In this document: piece after piece, positions 1-10,500 of the stretch
Numbering within the stretch: the stretch's first letter is position 1
Layout of the letters: each line of letters begins with the position of its first letter
DNA from: RPQJ01 sp963793675
Lineage (GTDB): Bacteria > Pseudomonadota > Gammaproteobacteria > Steroidobacterales > Steroidobacteraceae
NCBI GenBank assembly: GCA_963793675.1
Contig: CAWCBA010000010.1
Location: forward strand, 744,001 to 808,000
Direction: 5' to 3'
DNA length: 64,000 nucleotides
Position numbers and translations under genes: made by a program
Notes under the pieces: model-generated
The model's input: only the letters and a program-made list of their open reading frames with translations
Databases searched by the model: none
Told to the model about the DNA's origin: nothing

Positions 1-2124
<2,124 letters not shown>

Positions 2125-2541
2125 CTCAGGCTCCCGCGTCACAGGCAATCGTCGAAGTTCCACGCGCCGGTTGCAACCATATGGACCTCGATTGATTGGA
2201 AGGAACGTGCCACGCCATGCGGACGCCGCGCAGTGCGCGGGTCGCGATGACCGTCCGAGGGGACAATTCCCAAGCCGCCTCGACGCTGTCTTGAGCGCGT
2301 GGTCAGGACTTCATGTTAAGCGCATGAGCCTCGATGTCAAACCTCGTGCAGCCTGGGCGATCGTGCAGGAGGACGGGAATTTCGACGGTCAGATCGTGCT
2401 TGCAGCGCGCGGTACGCGCCGATGCGCCTCACCGGCAGTCTGCACTGTGCGCCGCTTTCAGTAACTACGGATTGACTCCGGGGCCCGGCGCGCCAACCTT
2501 GAAACGTTCGGAACCGGATTGATTGCGGAGGGGCAGCCGCG
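2125..2541. other. intergenic region, no gene recognised
   Basis: This 417-base gap separates the divergent trehalose synthase and the small protein at 2542. The open frames across it have no recognisable family content. On the minus strand TTGCAA, 17 bases, GACGAT is a weak promoter candidate for treS. Nothing else is evident. Confidence 0.4.
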
Positions 2542-2982
2542 ATGCCGTATCGAATCAGGTGGGAAGGGCACGGGGTCTACCGACGCTTCTTCGGCGTCAT
2601 CACCCTTGCGGAGTTTCGTGAAGCCAACCGGGAAATGCGCAGCGACGTGCGCTATGAAGGCATCCGCTACATCATCTCCGATTACCTGGAAGCGCAGCCG
2701 GCTCCGGACATCACCGAGCGGGATCTGCAGACGTACGCCGAGCTCGAAAGGCTGTACTTCTACAGCAGCCCGGACACCGTGCAGGCGGTTGTCGCCACGG
2801 ACCCGAAGACCGTGACGTTCGCGCGGTATTACGAATCGCTCGGCGTCTCGCCGTATTGTCTCGCAGACTTTGCGACCGTCGCCGAGGCCCGGCGATGGAT
2901 CGCGAGCAATCCGCGGTTGGGTTGGAGCAGGCCGCCGCTGAGCACGACGTCTGCGGCGGCAGGCATTTCCAAAGAGGGCTGA
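2542..2982 (+). CDS. hypothetical protein
   Basis: A 146-residue soluble protein of unassigned function. It starts at an ATG with GGAGG about 10 bases upstream. It opens with a short beta-rich stretch (MPYRIRWEGHGVYRRFFG) followed by a helix (LAEFREANREM). The alternation of strands and helices resembles the STAS/SpoIIAA-like single-domain proteins common in Proteobacteria, but no diagnostic motif was found, so this is only a hint. The last 20 or so residues are Ser/Thr/Ala-rich and probably disordered. There is no signal peptide or membrane segment. Neighbours on both sides face away, so it is probably monocistronic. Confidence 0.65.
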   Translation: MPYRIRWEGHGVYRRFFGVITLAEFREANREMRSDVRYEGIRYIISDYLEAQPAPDITERDLQTYAELERLYFYSSPDTVQAVVATDPKTVTFARYYESLGVSPYCLADFATVAEARRWIASNPRLGWSRPPLSTTSAAAGISKEG

Positions 2983-2989
2983 GCATCGT

Positions 2990-3011
2990 CGGCGACGCGA
3001 GTTCGTCGCCG
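2990..3011 (+). terminator. hairpin after the small protein gene
   Basis: CGGCGACG and CGTCGCCG form an 8-bp stem with a 6-base loop just after the stop of the gene at 2542. There is no T-run, so an intrinsic terminator is only possible. Confidence 0.35.
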
Positions 3012-3083
3012 CAGGACGCGCCGTGGTCTGGAGCGTGCCGTCATCCCCGTAGGGAGGTCTGCGTGGCGGCCTGGCCTGGGTCG

Positions 3084-3660
3084 TCAGAATGATCCCATCG
3101 GTTCAGCCAGCAGCGCCAGCTCGTCCGGGGTCGAGGTCCTGCCGAGGATGGCATTGCGATGCGGAAAGCGGCCGAATCGATCGATGATCGACTGGTGTGC
3201 CAGCGCGTAGGTCGTCCAGTCCTCGCGTCCCAGCTGCCCGATCAGCTGGACGGAAAGCGCCTGGTCCTCGCGATCCTCGCTGTGCTCGAAGGGGAGGTAG
3301 ACAAAGAGTCTTTCCTCGCGCGTCATGGCGCGGTCGAATCCCCGCTCGATGGCCTGCCGGGCGAGTCGACGCGCCAGTGCGTCGGTGGCAAAGGCGCGCG
3401 GGGTGCCCCGGAACATGTTGCGCGAAAACTGGTCCGTTACGATCACTGCCGCGAGCAGCGGCCGTGACGACGGCGACGTCGATCCCATCGCCCAGCACGA
3501 TCTGCTCGTGCAGCGCAAGGAAGCGCGCGCGGATCATGCGATCGATCGCGTCGCTCTTCGCGAACCACTGCGTGGCCCCCAGCTCCCCGAACCAGAACTG
3601 CAGCACGTCCCCGACCCAGGCCGGTTCGATTGCGGCGCTTGTCGACTCGTTGGCAGGCAT
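3084..3660 (-). pseudogene. DUF924 family protein, frameshifted
   Basis: Two overlapping minus-strand frames together encode a DUF924 protein, a cytoplasmic family of unknown function with a TPR-like fold. The first frame gives the N-terminus (VLQFWFGELGATQWF). The second supplies the hallmark core: TDQFSRNMFRGTPRAF, then YLPFEHSEDREDQ, then RFGRFPHRNAILGR. The change of frame falls near 3462. Deleting one G there would join LLAAVIVTDQF to the N-terminal part. The ATG at 3660 is preceded by GGGAG. Length after repair, about 191 residues, fits the family. A sequencing error is as likely as true inactivation. Confidence 0.82.
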
Positions 3661-3705
3661 CGTGTCTCCCGGAATGCGGTTGTGTTCGATCCGTAGCAAG
3701 CGTCG

Positions 3706-5334
3706 TCAGTCGGGCAGGCCGGCCAGGCGCAATGCCGCGGCGATGCGTGCAGCGTCAGCTTCGTTATTGAACGGCTCTTTCGACATCCAACGGCGGACCG
3801 AGAACTCCGGCCGCAGCGACAGGCACTCCGCGACGCTGGCCTTTGCCCGCTCCGTGTCGCCCAGCTGTGCGTAGCATCCGGCCATGAAGGCCGCCATGTA
3901 GTACGTCCGGACGGGGTGGCGGGCGAACAGTTTCACTGCTTCCTGGAACTGCCCGAGGACCATGCAGGTCAGGCCGGACTGGCGCCAGTACCAGGGCTGG
4001 TCGAAATAGGGATCGATCTGCCGCGCCCGCAGGTTCCAGGCGCGCGCTTCCTCCGCCCGACCCATGTACACCAGGACCAGGCCCATGTCCGCCACGTTCC
4101 ACTGGTTGTTCGGATTGAGATCCACCGAGCGCTGCATGTGCTCGAGCGCGAGTTCGAAGGAGCGCCGGTACAGGCAGGTCTGCGCGAGCAGCGAATGGCA
4201 GGTGCTCTCGCCGTCGTCGAGTTCGACCGCGCGCAGCGCGAGCTGGTAGGCCTCGTCGAGCAGCGCGCTCGACGTGCCGGGATCGTCGCGCCACTTGGCG
4301 CGCTTCATCGTGGCCAGCAGCGCGTAAGCGAGGCCGTACCCGGGATCGATCTCGATGGCCCGCTCGAAGAGCCGGGTGGCCTCGGCCCCGCCCGCAGGAT
4401 CGTCCCAATGCAGCGCGTTGCCCTGCAGGACGCATTCGTAGGCGTCCAGGCTCGTCGGCGGCTTGCGGCGCGCCCGTTCCGCGTCGGATACATGCACACG
4501 CCCCACCAGCGTGCTCACGATCGTCTGCACGACCTCGTCCTGGACGGAAAAGAGCTCGGCCTGCGCCCGGTCGAAGCGCTCGCCCCAGACATGGGTGCCG
4601 GTCTCGGCGTCGACCAGCTGCACGCTGATGCGCACGCGGTCACCGATGCGCCGGACGGTGCCCTCCACCACGAAGCGAACGGTCAGTTCACGCGCAACCT
4701 GCGCGGTATCCACGGCGGGCCCGCGATAGCGGAACGAGGCCGAGCGGGATCGCACCGCCAGCAGTCGCCAGCGTGACAGCTCGGTGATGATGTCCGCGGT
4801 GATCCCGTCACTGAAGAACTGCTGCTCCGGATCACCGCTCAGGTTGGTGAAGGGCAACACGCAGATGGCAATGCGTGGCGGCCCGGAGGCGACCCCGGGC
4901 TCGAGCCCCTTCGCGCCTGGCATGGTGGCGGTCGGTCGTCGCGGACGGCCGAGGAGGGCTTCGATGGCGCGAACCACTTCCTGGAACTGTGGGTGGGCAG
5001 CCACGTCGCCGGTGTGGTCGAGGTTGGTGGTGTGGAATGCGCGGAAGTCGATTGGCAATCGCGCGGAGCCGAATTGCACCGGCACCAGGATGCCGCGATC
5101 GGCCCCCTCGCGCGCTTCACCGCGCACCCAGCGGGACTCCACGGAGTCGGGCGTCCACACCACCAGCACCGCGCGGGAGCGTTCCAGTTCACCGGCGATC
5201 ATCTGGTCGAACTGCTGTCCGGGATCGATGGCCGGGTCCCACCAGACCGACCATCCCTGCGCCTCGATTGCGGCGACGAGGGGCGCGACGCGCGCCTTGT
5301 CCTTCCTGGCGTAGGACACGAAGACGTCGGCCAT
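3706..5334 (-). CDS. TIR domain-TolB-like-TPR protein
   Basis: A 542-residue protein with three parts. Residues 1-120 form a bacterial TIR domain (FVSYARKDK, then SRWVRGE, whose Glu is where catalytic NADase TIRs carry theirs). From about 155 to 300 comes a TolB/FlgO-like domain typical of the tails of class III adenylate cyclases and CadC-like proteins (VLPFTNLSGDPEQQFFSDGI, then VEGTVRR and THVWGERFD). From about 320 to the end are TPR-like helices. No signal peptide or membrane segment. The ATG at 5334 has GGAGG upstream; a longer frame to 5703 would run into the next gene and is rejected. The arrangement suggests a cytosolic signalling or scaffold protein. Whether the TIR cleaves NAD cannot be told from sequence. 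Confidence 0.85.
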   Translation of the reverse strand: MADVFVSYARKDKARVAPLVAAIEAQGWSVWWDPAIDPGQQFDQMIAGELERSRAVLVVWTPDSVESRWVRGEAREGADRGILVPVQFGSARLPIDFRAFHTTNLDHTGDVAAHPQFQEVVRAIEALLGRPRRPTATMPGAKGLEPGVASGPPRIAICVLPFTNLSGDPEQQFFSDGITADIITELSRWRLLAVRSRSASFRYRGPAVDTAQVARELTVRFVVEGTVRRIGDRVRISVQLVDAETGTHVWGERFDRAQAELFSVQDEVVQTIVSTLVGRVHVSDAERARRKPPTSLDAYECVLQGNALHWDDPAGGAEATRLFERAIEIDPGYGLAYALLATMKRAKWRDDPGTSSALLDEAYQLALRAVELDDGESTCHSLLAQTCLYRRSFELALEHMQRSVDLNPNNQWNVADMGLVLVYMGRAEEARAWNLRARQIDPYFDQPWYWRQSGLTCMVLGQFQEAVKLFARHPVRTYYMAAFMAGCYAQLGDTERAKASVAECLSLRPEFSVRRWMSKEPFNNEADAARIAAALRLAGLPD

Positions 5335-5509
5335 GTCGCGCGAGCCTCCAGCCCAATGGGTCACCGCGGCGACGCCACAGCGCCGGTAGCTTACGACGGC
5401 AGGCGGTGAGTTTGCAGCAATCGGTTCCGCACGGCTCCAGCCGCAGCCGTGAGAAGCGCGATACGCTCGGCCGGGCAGGTGCCTGTCGATCCCGCGGCGA
5501 CCAGGGCAA

Positions 5510-5560
5510 ATGCAGAAGACCATCCTCATCACCGGGTCCTGCAGCGGCATCGGGGCTGGA
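5510..5560 (+). pseudogene. short-chain dehydrogenase N-terminal remnant
   Basis: An ATG at 5510 opens a frame reading MQKTILITGSCSGIGAG, the first beta strand and the TGxxxGxG nucleotide-binding loop of a short-chain dehydrogenase/reductase. The match stops after about 17 codons, where the sequence becomes the 3' end of the WS/DGAT gene on the opposite strand. It therefore looks like the stump of a deleted or rearranged gene. Confidence 0.6.
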
Positions 5561-6949
5561 TCAGCGCGGCATGAGCTCCTTGTGCGCGGCCCGGATGTAC
5601 CCGGCGATCGTGCGCGGGTCCGGCACGGCGCTGCGTGCCGCGGTGATGCCGAATCCCATCGCGCCGGCGTAGCTGTCGACCGTGATGTTGACGCCCAGGC
5701 CATGTGCCACGATCGACAGTGGCCAGTAGCGGGTCATGCGGGCACCCGCGAAATAGAGCGGTACCTGCGGTCCGGCCACGTTGGAAATGACGACGTTCGC
5801 CAGCGGCGGGACCAGGTTCGCGAGCATGGCTTGCCCATAGATCGACGCCAGCCAATGCAGGATCCAGGGCATGCCGAACGACGGAAAGTCGGTGGGCAGG
5901 ATTGCCCTGGCGCGGGCAGTGGCCGACTTCGCGGCGGCGGCCGCGTCGCGGATGGCGCGTAGCCGCCGCACCGGGTTGGCAATGTCGGTGGCAAGGCTGA
6001 CCCGGGCCATGGTCGCCTGCGTCGTGTACTCCGTGTTGCCCGGTTCGCGCAGCGAGATCGGCACCGCGGCCAGCAACGACTCGCGCGGCAGGCTGCCGTC
6101 GTCCTGCAGGTAGCGGCGCAGCGCGCCGCTGCAGATGGCCAGCACGACGTCGTTGATCTTGGCGTCGTGCGCCGCGGCAATGGCCTTGACCTGGTCGAGC
6201 GGGACCGAGATGCCGGCGAAGGCGCGTTTGCCGGTGATGGCGACGTTGAGCGGGGTCCTCGGTGCGAATCCTGACGTCCCCGCAAACTGCGCAGACGCGT
6301 CGCCGTCACCGCGCAGACCGGTCAGCGTCCTGACGATGTCGGGTAGCGTCCGCACGAACTTCAGGTATTGCGCGGCATCGTGTTGCAGCGCCGCTGCCGC
6401 CAGCGTGCCCAGGCCCGGGTGCTCGCCGGGGCTCAGCTGGCTGGAGACTTCGGGTGGAATCCTCCTGCCCCGGGGCGTCAGGTCGAACAGGATGCGGGCG
6501 AGCAGGATGGCGGCCTGTCCATCGAGCAACGCGTGGTGGATCTTCGTGTAGTAGGCGAGTTGTCCCGATCGCAAGCCTTCGATGATGTACGCCATCCACA
6601 GCGGACGGGTCCGGTCGAGCAGGACGGAATGCAGCCGACCGACACATTCCTCGAGTTGCGCTTGCGTGCCGGGACGCGGTAGCACCACGCGCTGGACGTG
6701 ATACTTCATGTCGACGTCGTCGGCCTGTACCCACACCGGGTTCGCCAGTTGCAGTGGCATCCCGGCCAGCGTGCGACTGAGCACCGGGGCCAGGGACAGG
6801 CGCCGCAGGTAGAGACGCTGGACGGCCTTGCAGAAGTCTCCCCGATGATTTGCCGGGAGTTCCAGCAGGCTCAACGACCCGACGTGCATGGGCGTAGCCG
6901 GCGTCTCCAGGTGCAGGAACAGGCCGTCCAGTCCGCTCAAAGGCTTCAT
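5561..6949 (-). CDS. wax ester synthase/diacylglycerol acyltransferase (WS/DGAT)
   Basis: A 462-residue acyltransferase of the WS/DGAT (UPF0089) family, which esterifies acyl-CoA to fatty alcohols or diacylglycerol and builds storage lipid at the membrane or inclusion surface. The N-terminus is typical (LSGLDGLFLHLETPATPMHVG). The active-site motif HHxxxDG is intact as KIHHALLDG near residue 140. The C-terminal signature NVVISNVAGPQVPLYFAGA is present. Length matches the family. The ATG at 6949 was chosen because it precedes the conserved N-terminus directly. Two further WS/DGAT genes lie at 7457 and 36673. Wax-ester versus triacylglycerol preference cannot be read from sequence. Confidence 0.92.
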   Translation of the reverse strand: MKPLSGLDGLFLHLETPATPMHVGSLSLLELPANHRGDFCKAVQRLYLRRLSLAPVLSRTLAGMPLQLANPVWVQADDVDMKYHVQRVVLPRPGTQAQLEECVGRLHSVLLDRTRPLWMAYIIEGLRSGQLAYYTKIHHALLDGQAAILLARILFDLTPRGRRIPPEVSSQLSPGEHPGLGTLAAAALQHDAAQYLKFVRTLPDIVRTLTGLRGDGDASAQFAGTSGFAPRTPLNVAITGKRAFAGISVPLDQVKAIAAAHDAKINDVVLAICSGALRRYLQDDGSLPRESLLAAVPISLREPGNTEYTTQATMARVSLATDIANPVRRLRAIRDAAAAAKSATARARAILPTDFPSFGMPWILHWLASIYGQAMLANLVPPLANVVISNVAGPQVPLYFAGARMTRYWPLSIVAHGLGVNITVDSYAGAMGFGITAARSAVPDPRTIAGYIRAAHKELMPR

Positions 6950-7116
6950 GTGCTGCGCACCCCATGCCCGAGTTGCCCAGAATACTCCAGCTGCTGGTCT
7001 TGCTATTGGCTGCTGACCGGGCGGGCGGCCAGTCCGACCATTGCGGTTCCTCCGGATTCGAAGGCGCTGGTCCGAGGACTAGCGTCGTCCTTACTGATCA
7101 ACCGAGGGGAATCCCC

Positions 7117-7425
7117 ATGGGCGACAAGACGGCGATGTCCGGCATGCCCGAGGCCGTCAAGGCCATCCGCGACTGCGGCTACGCGATCTGGGCGGGCGAC
7201 GACGTCCCGGCCGGCTTTCGCGCCAAGTTCGACCCGCGGCGGATCCCGGTCAAAGACATCCGCAGCGTTCGAGTGTGGGGGCTGCAGGTCGACGACGAGC
7301 GTGAGTTACCGGGTCGCGAACGAACGCAGATTGCGGATGAGGAACTGTGGGAGCTCAACCTCGTGGCCCTGGACGGGTCCTGCTACGAAGTGGAGTCACG
7401 GTTGCTCGTCGCAGCGCCAGGTTGA
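7117..7425 (+). CDS. hypothetical protein
   Basis: A 102-residue soluble protein that I do not recognise. The ATG at 7117 follows GAGGGGAATCCCC, a good ribosome-binding site; an upstream ATG at 6964 in the same frame lacks one and would add a low-quality extension. The sequence is rich in charged residues with a central strand-like part (IRSVRVWGLQVDD). It ends 31 bases before the second WS/DGAT gene on the same strand and may be co-transcribed with it. Confidence 0.6.
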   Translation: MGDKTAMSGMPEAVKAIRDCGYAIWAGDDVPAGFRAKFDPRRIPVKDIRSVRVWGLQVDDERELPGRERTQIADEELWELNLVALDGSCYEVESRLLVAAPG

Positions 7426-7456
7426 ACTCACGCCGGCGGCGTGAGGAGAGGAAGCC

Positions 7457-8887
7457 ATGGCCATCCCGATACCGATGCTCGACCTGATGTTCCTCCTTAC
7501 GGAGAACCAGGACAACCCGCGGCACGTCGGCGCGGTGCTGATTTTCCAGCGACCGCTTCGCGGCGGCGCAGGCGTCGTGGACAAGATCGTCGCCGCGTAC
7601 CGGCGGGCCACCCCGGTGCCACCCTTCAATCGTATCCCCGTGCTGCGCAGGGCCGGGCTGCCCGAGTGGCAGGAGGTCGAGCGGCTCGACACGAACTACC
7701 ATTTCCAGCACCGGACGTTGCCGTCGCCGGGCTCGGACGCACAGCTGGACGAACTCGTCGCCGAACTGCACGCGCCGATGCTCGAACGCAGCCATCCGGG
7801 CTGGCGCGTGTACGTAATCGACGGCCTGGCGCGGAATCGATTCGCGGTCTTCATCAAGATCCATCACTCGCTGGTGGACGGCGAGTCCGGCATCGCCCTG
7901 GTGCACCGGTCGTTGTCCCGATCGCGCAAGGACCGGCGCATTCGTACCGTCATCGCGACCAGTCTTCCTGCAACGTCCCGGGCCGCTGCCGCCAGGATCT
8001 GCTGCCGCGTCTCGAACACGAGGTCGGCAAGGCCGCGCACACGGCCCTGTCGATCGGCTGGGGATGGGAGCGCCTGCTCGAGGAAAGCCTGGCGGGACTG
8101 CGCGGGTACTCGGACAAGTCGAATCGTCCGTTCACCGCGCCATTGACCCCGATGAACGAGCCGATCCGCAACGCACGGACGATCGCGCACACGGTCCTGC
8201 CGCTGCAGGCGATGTTGTCCGTGGCGCGCGCCAGGGGCACGACGCTGAACGACGTCGCACTCTGCGTGCTCGACGCGGCCATGAACCGCTACCTGCGCGG
8301 CATCGGCCGGCCGGCCGAACGTGCGCTCGTCGCCATCTGCCCCGTCTCGCTGCAGGACCGGAAGCTCAAGCAGCTGACGACACGGGTTTCGGTCTTCTGG
8401 ACGCCGCTCGGGCCACCCTCGGCATCGATCGGCCGGCGCATGACAACAGGTGATGGCCAACACCCGCGTGGCCAAGGAACGTATTCGCTCGTTGCCCAGG
8501 GACGTGGCCTACGCGTATGCGGTGCTCACCTTTGCGCTGGGGGAAACGCTCGCGCTCATCCCGCGCGGGTCCGCAGACTACTTCGTGCCGGCCAACGTGC
8601 TGATCTCGAACGTGCGTGGCCCGGGTGAACCGCTGTACCTGGGCGGGGCACGCCTGGAGGCGCTCTGCCCGGTGTCCACGTTGATCGCGGGCATGGGCCT
8701 CAACATCACGTTCATGTCGTACGCCGGGCAGGTCGTGATCGGTTTCACCGCGAACGCGTCCGCGTTGCCCAACGCCGGTCGCCTTGCCCGCTACACGCGC
8801 GAGGCATTCGCGACGCTGGAGCGGCAGACTCGACGCTCGCCGGGGCATCAAGGCCAGGTCGAAACCCGCTGCAGGATTGAGAACTGA
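7457..8887 (+). pseudogene. WS/DGAT acyltransferase, two frameshifts
   Basis: A second WS/DGAT gene, divided among two frames. 7457 to about 7960 encodes the N-terminus and the catalytic motif (KIHHSLVDG). A second frame from about 8000 to 8440 encodes the middle (TLNDVALCVLDAAMNRYLRG, then ALVAICPVSLQ). The original frame resumes near 8444 and finishes with the family C-terminus (NVLISNVRGPGEPLYLGGARL). The first shift is undone by the second, so the total length is normal at about 476 residues. The start ATG has GAGAGGAAG upstream. The first-frame stop TGA at 8441 blocks translation as sequenced. Either a decayed paralogue or two base-calling errors. Confidence 0.85.
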
Positions 8888-8926
8888 TCGACGGTCCGGG
8901 CGCCGGGACTCTTTCATCATGGGCGG

Positions 8927-10147
8927 GTGAACGTCGAAGCGTTGTTCGTTGCCCCGGATGTCCCGGCACGACCCGGAGCTGCGCGCACCGGACTCGTGCT
9001 GACCGGTGGCGGCGCACGCTCCGCCTATCAGGTGGGCGTCATGCGGGCGGTCGCCGACCTGCTGCCGCGCGACGCGCCGACGCCGTTCCACGTGATCACC
9101 GGCACGTCGGCCGGCGCGATCGTGGCCGCCAACATCGCCACGTACGCCTCGCATTTCCGCGCCGGCGCCGTGACGCTGGAACGCGTCTGGCGCAACTTCC
9201 ACGTGGATCAGGTGTTCCGCACGGACACGCCGAGCATGCTGCGCGCCGGTCTGCGGTGGATGGCGGCGCTGCTGTCCGTCGGACGGCTCGCTTCGCCGCC
9301 GGATTCGCTGTTCGATAACGCGCCACTGCGGCGGTTGCTCGAGCGTCGGATCGATTTCAGCCGCCTGCGCGAGGCGCTGGCGACCGGGCACCTCGATGCG
9401 CTCGCCATCTCGGCGGCGGGGTACAGCAGTGCCAGGTCATTCGCTTTCTACGAGAGTCGCGTGCATCCGGCGGGCGACGCCGCGGCCTGGTCGCGGGGCG
9501 TGTGGACCGAACTGGGGATCGATCACCTGATGGCGAGCAGTGCGGTGCCGTTCCTGTTCCCGCCGGTTCGCATGCACGACGAGTATTTCGGCGACGGTGC
9601 GATGCGCCAGGTCACGCCGCTGAGCCCGGCGATCCGGCTTGGCGCGAATCGGCTGTTCATCGTGGGCGTGCGTCATGATCACAAGCAGGCGGCTCGTAAC
9701 CTGGACTCGACGGCAACGCCGAGCTTCGGGAAGTTGTTCGGCTTCATGCTCGACACGCTCTTCATGGATTCGCTGCACGCCGGTGTTGCACAACTCGAGC
9801 GGCTGAATCGACTGGTCGCACAGTCCAGCGTCCCCAACCCCGAGGGGCTGCGTCAAATCGACTCACTGGTGCTCGTGCCTGGCACGGACCTCGGCGCCAT
9901 CGCCGCCAGGCACGCCCGCCAGATGCCGCGGACCGTGCGCGCGCTGCTGCGAATCATCGGCGCCGCCGACAGTGGCGGCTCGGAACTGCTCAGTTACCTC
10001 CTGTTCGAGTCGGGTTATACCCGCGAGCTGATCGCGCTTGGGTATGCGGACACGATGGCGCGCCGCGATGAGGTGGCCGCGCTGCTGGAACCCGGCGTGC
10101 GGACTGGAGCGGGCGCCGCTGCATCGGTGCCGTCCGCAAAGGCGTGA
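8927..10147 (+). CDS. patatin-like phospholipase
   Basis: A 406-residue patatin-family acyl hydrolase expected to cleave acyl esters of phospholipids or neutral lipids. It contains the oxyanion-hole motif GGGARSAYQ near residue 27, the nucleophile elbow GTSAG (Ser at about 63) and the catalytic Asp in FGDGAMRQ, so the Ser-Asp dyad is complete. No signal peptide is seen; cytoplasmic or membrane-associated. The assigned start is GTG at 8927, 39 bases after the broken WS/DGAT gene, and the two may form a lipid-handling operon. The C-terminal 60 residues (LLSYLLFESGYTRELIALGYAD) are typical of the bacterial patatin subgroup. Confidence 0.9.
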   Translation: MNVEALFVAPDVPARPGAARTGLVLTGGGARSAYQVGVMRAVADLLPRDAPTPFHVITGTSAGAIVAANIATYASHFRAGAVTLERVWRNFHVDQVFRTDTPSMLRAGLRWMAALLSVGRLASPPDSLFDNAPLRRLLERRIDFSRLREALATGHLDALAISAAGYSSARSFAFYESRVHPAGDAAAWSRGVWTELGIDHLMASSAVPFLFPPVRMHDEYFGDGAMRQVTPLSPAIRLGANRLFIVGVRHDHKQAARNLDSTATPSFGKLFGFMLDTLFMDSLHAGVAQLERLNRLVAQSSVPNPEGLRQIDSLVLVPGTDLGAIAARHARQMPRTVRALLRIIGAADSGGSELLSYLLFESGYTRELIALGYADTMARRDEVAALLEPGVRTGAGAAASVPSAKA

Positions 10148-10183
10148 TGAAAGGGCCGAGCGTCGACTGAGCGCGCTCGGCCC
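10148..10183 (-). terminator. intrinsic terminator of RNA copy A
   Basis: On the minus strand GGGCCGAGCG and CGCTCGGCCC form a perfect 10-bp stem with an 11-base loop, followed by TTT. It begins right after the patatin stop on the other strand, so it may also end that transcript. Confidence 0.75.
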
Positions 10184-10422
10184 AACTGGCTCTGACGTAC
10201 CAAGCCCCGGTGCCGACGGCGACAGCGTCGCAGAGCATCGGCCGGTCAAGGCACCCGACGCGACATTGCGCGTGGGTCGCAGCGGCAGACCTCCAGCAGG
10301 GGGGAGCCTGCGGTCCGTGGCCGCCGGTACCCCGTGTCGTCGGCCGCCAGTCGGCACTCACAGCGGGGTCACCTTCTTTTTACGCCCGGCCGTGATGGCG
10401 CGGCAACTCCAGTTGTACCTAG
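10150..10422 (-). ncRNA. candidate structured RNA, copy A
   Basis: An unannotated element of about 270 bases, read on the minus strand. It matches a second intergenic element at 16347-16620. Shared blocks, 5' to 3': AGGTACAACTGGA, TGCCGCG, GTAAAAAG, CTGGCGG, GACACGGGG, TTGACCGGC and a final terminator hairpin. Between them the copies differ, but paired positions change together. In the stem around 10330-10372 copy A pairs ACCCCG with CGGGGT plus TGT with ACA; copy B uses CGTGTCG with CGACACG plus CCC with GGG. It lies between the patatin stop and the LLM gene and has no credible open frame. The family is not recognised; it does not look like 6S, RNase P, tmRNA or a common riboswitch. Confidence 0.6.
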
Positions 10423-10500
10423 GGTGACTGCATGTAGCCGAGAGCCCGCGTGGTCCATCGGCCAGAACGCAATGCCGCCGGTTCGGGCAAGATGCCCGGC

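Noticed and set aside
5335..5703. N-terminal extension of the TIR protein to 5703
   Set aside because: It overlaps the WS/DGAT 3' end and the SDR stump, and ATG 5334 has a good ribosome-binding site directly before the TIR domain.
10150..10422. RNA copy A as 6S RNA, RNase P or a cobalamin riboswitch
   Set aside because: It lacks the 6S closing stem and bubble, the conserved RNase P core and a B12 box; the position before a terminator does not lead into a gene on its strand.
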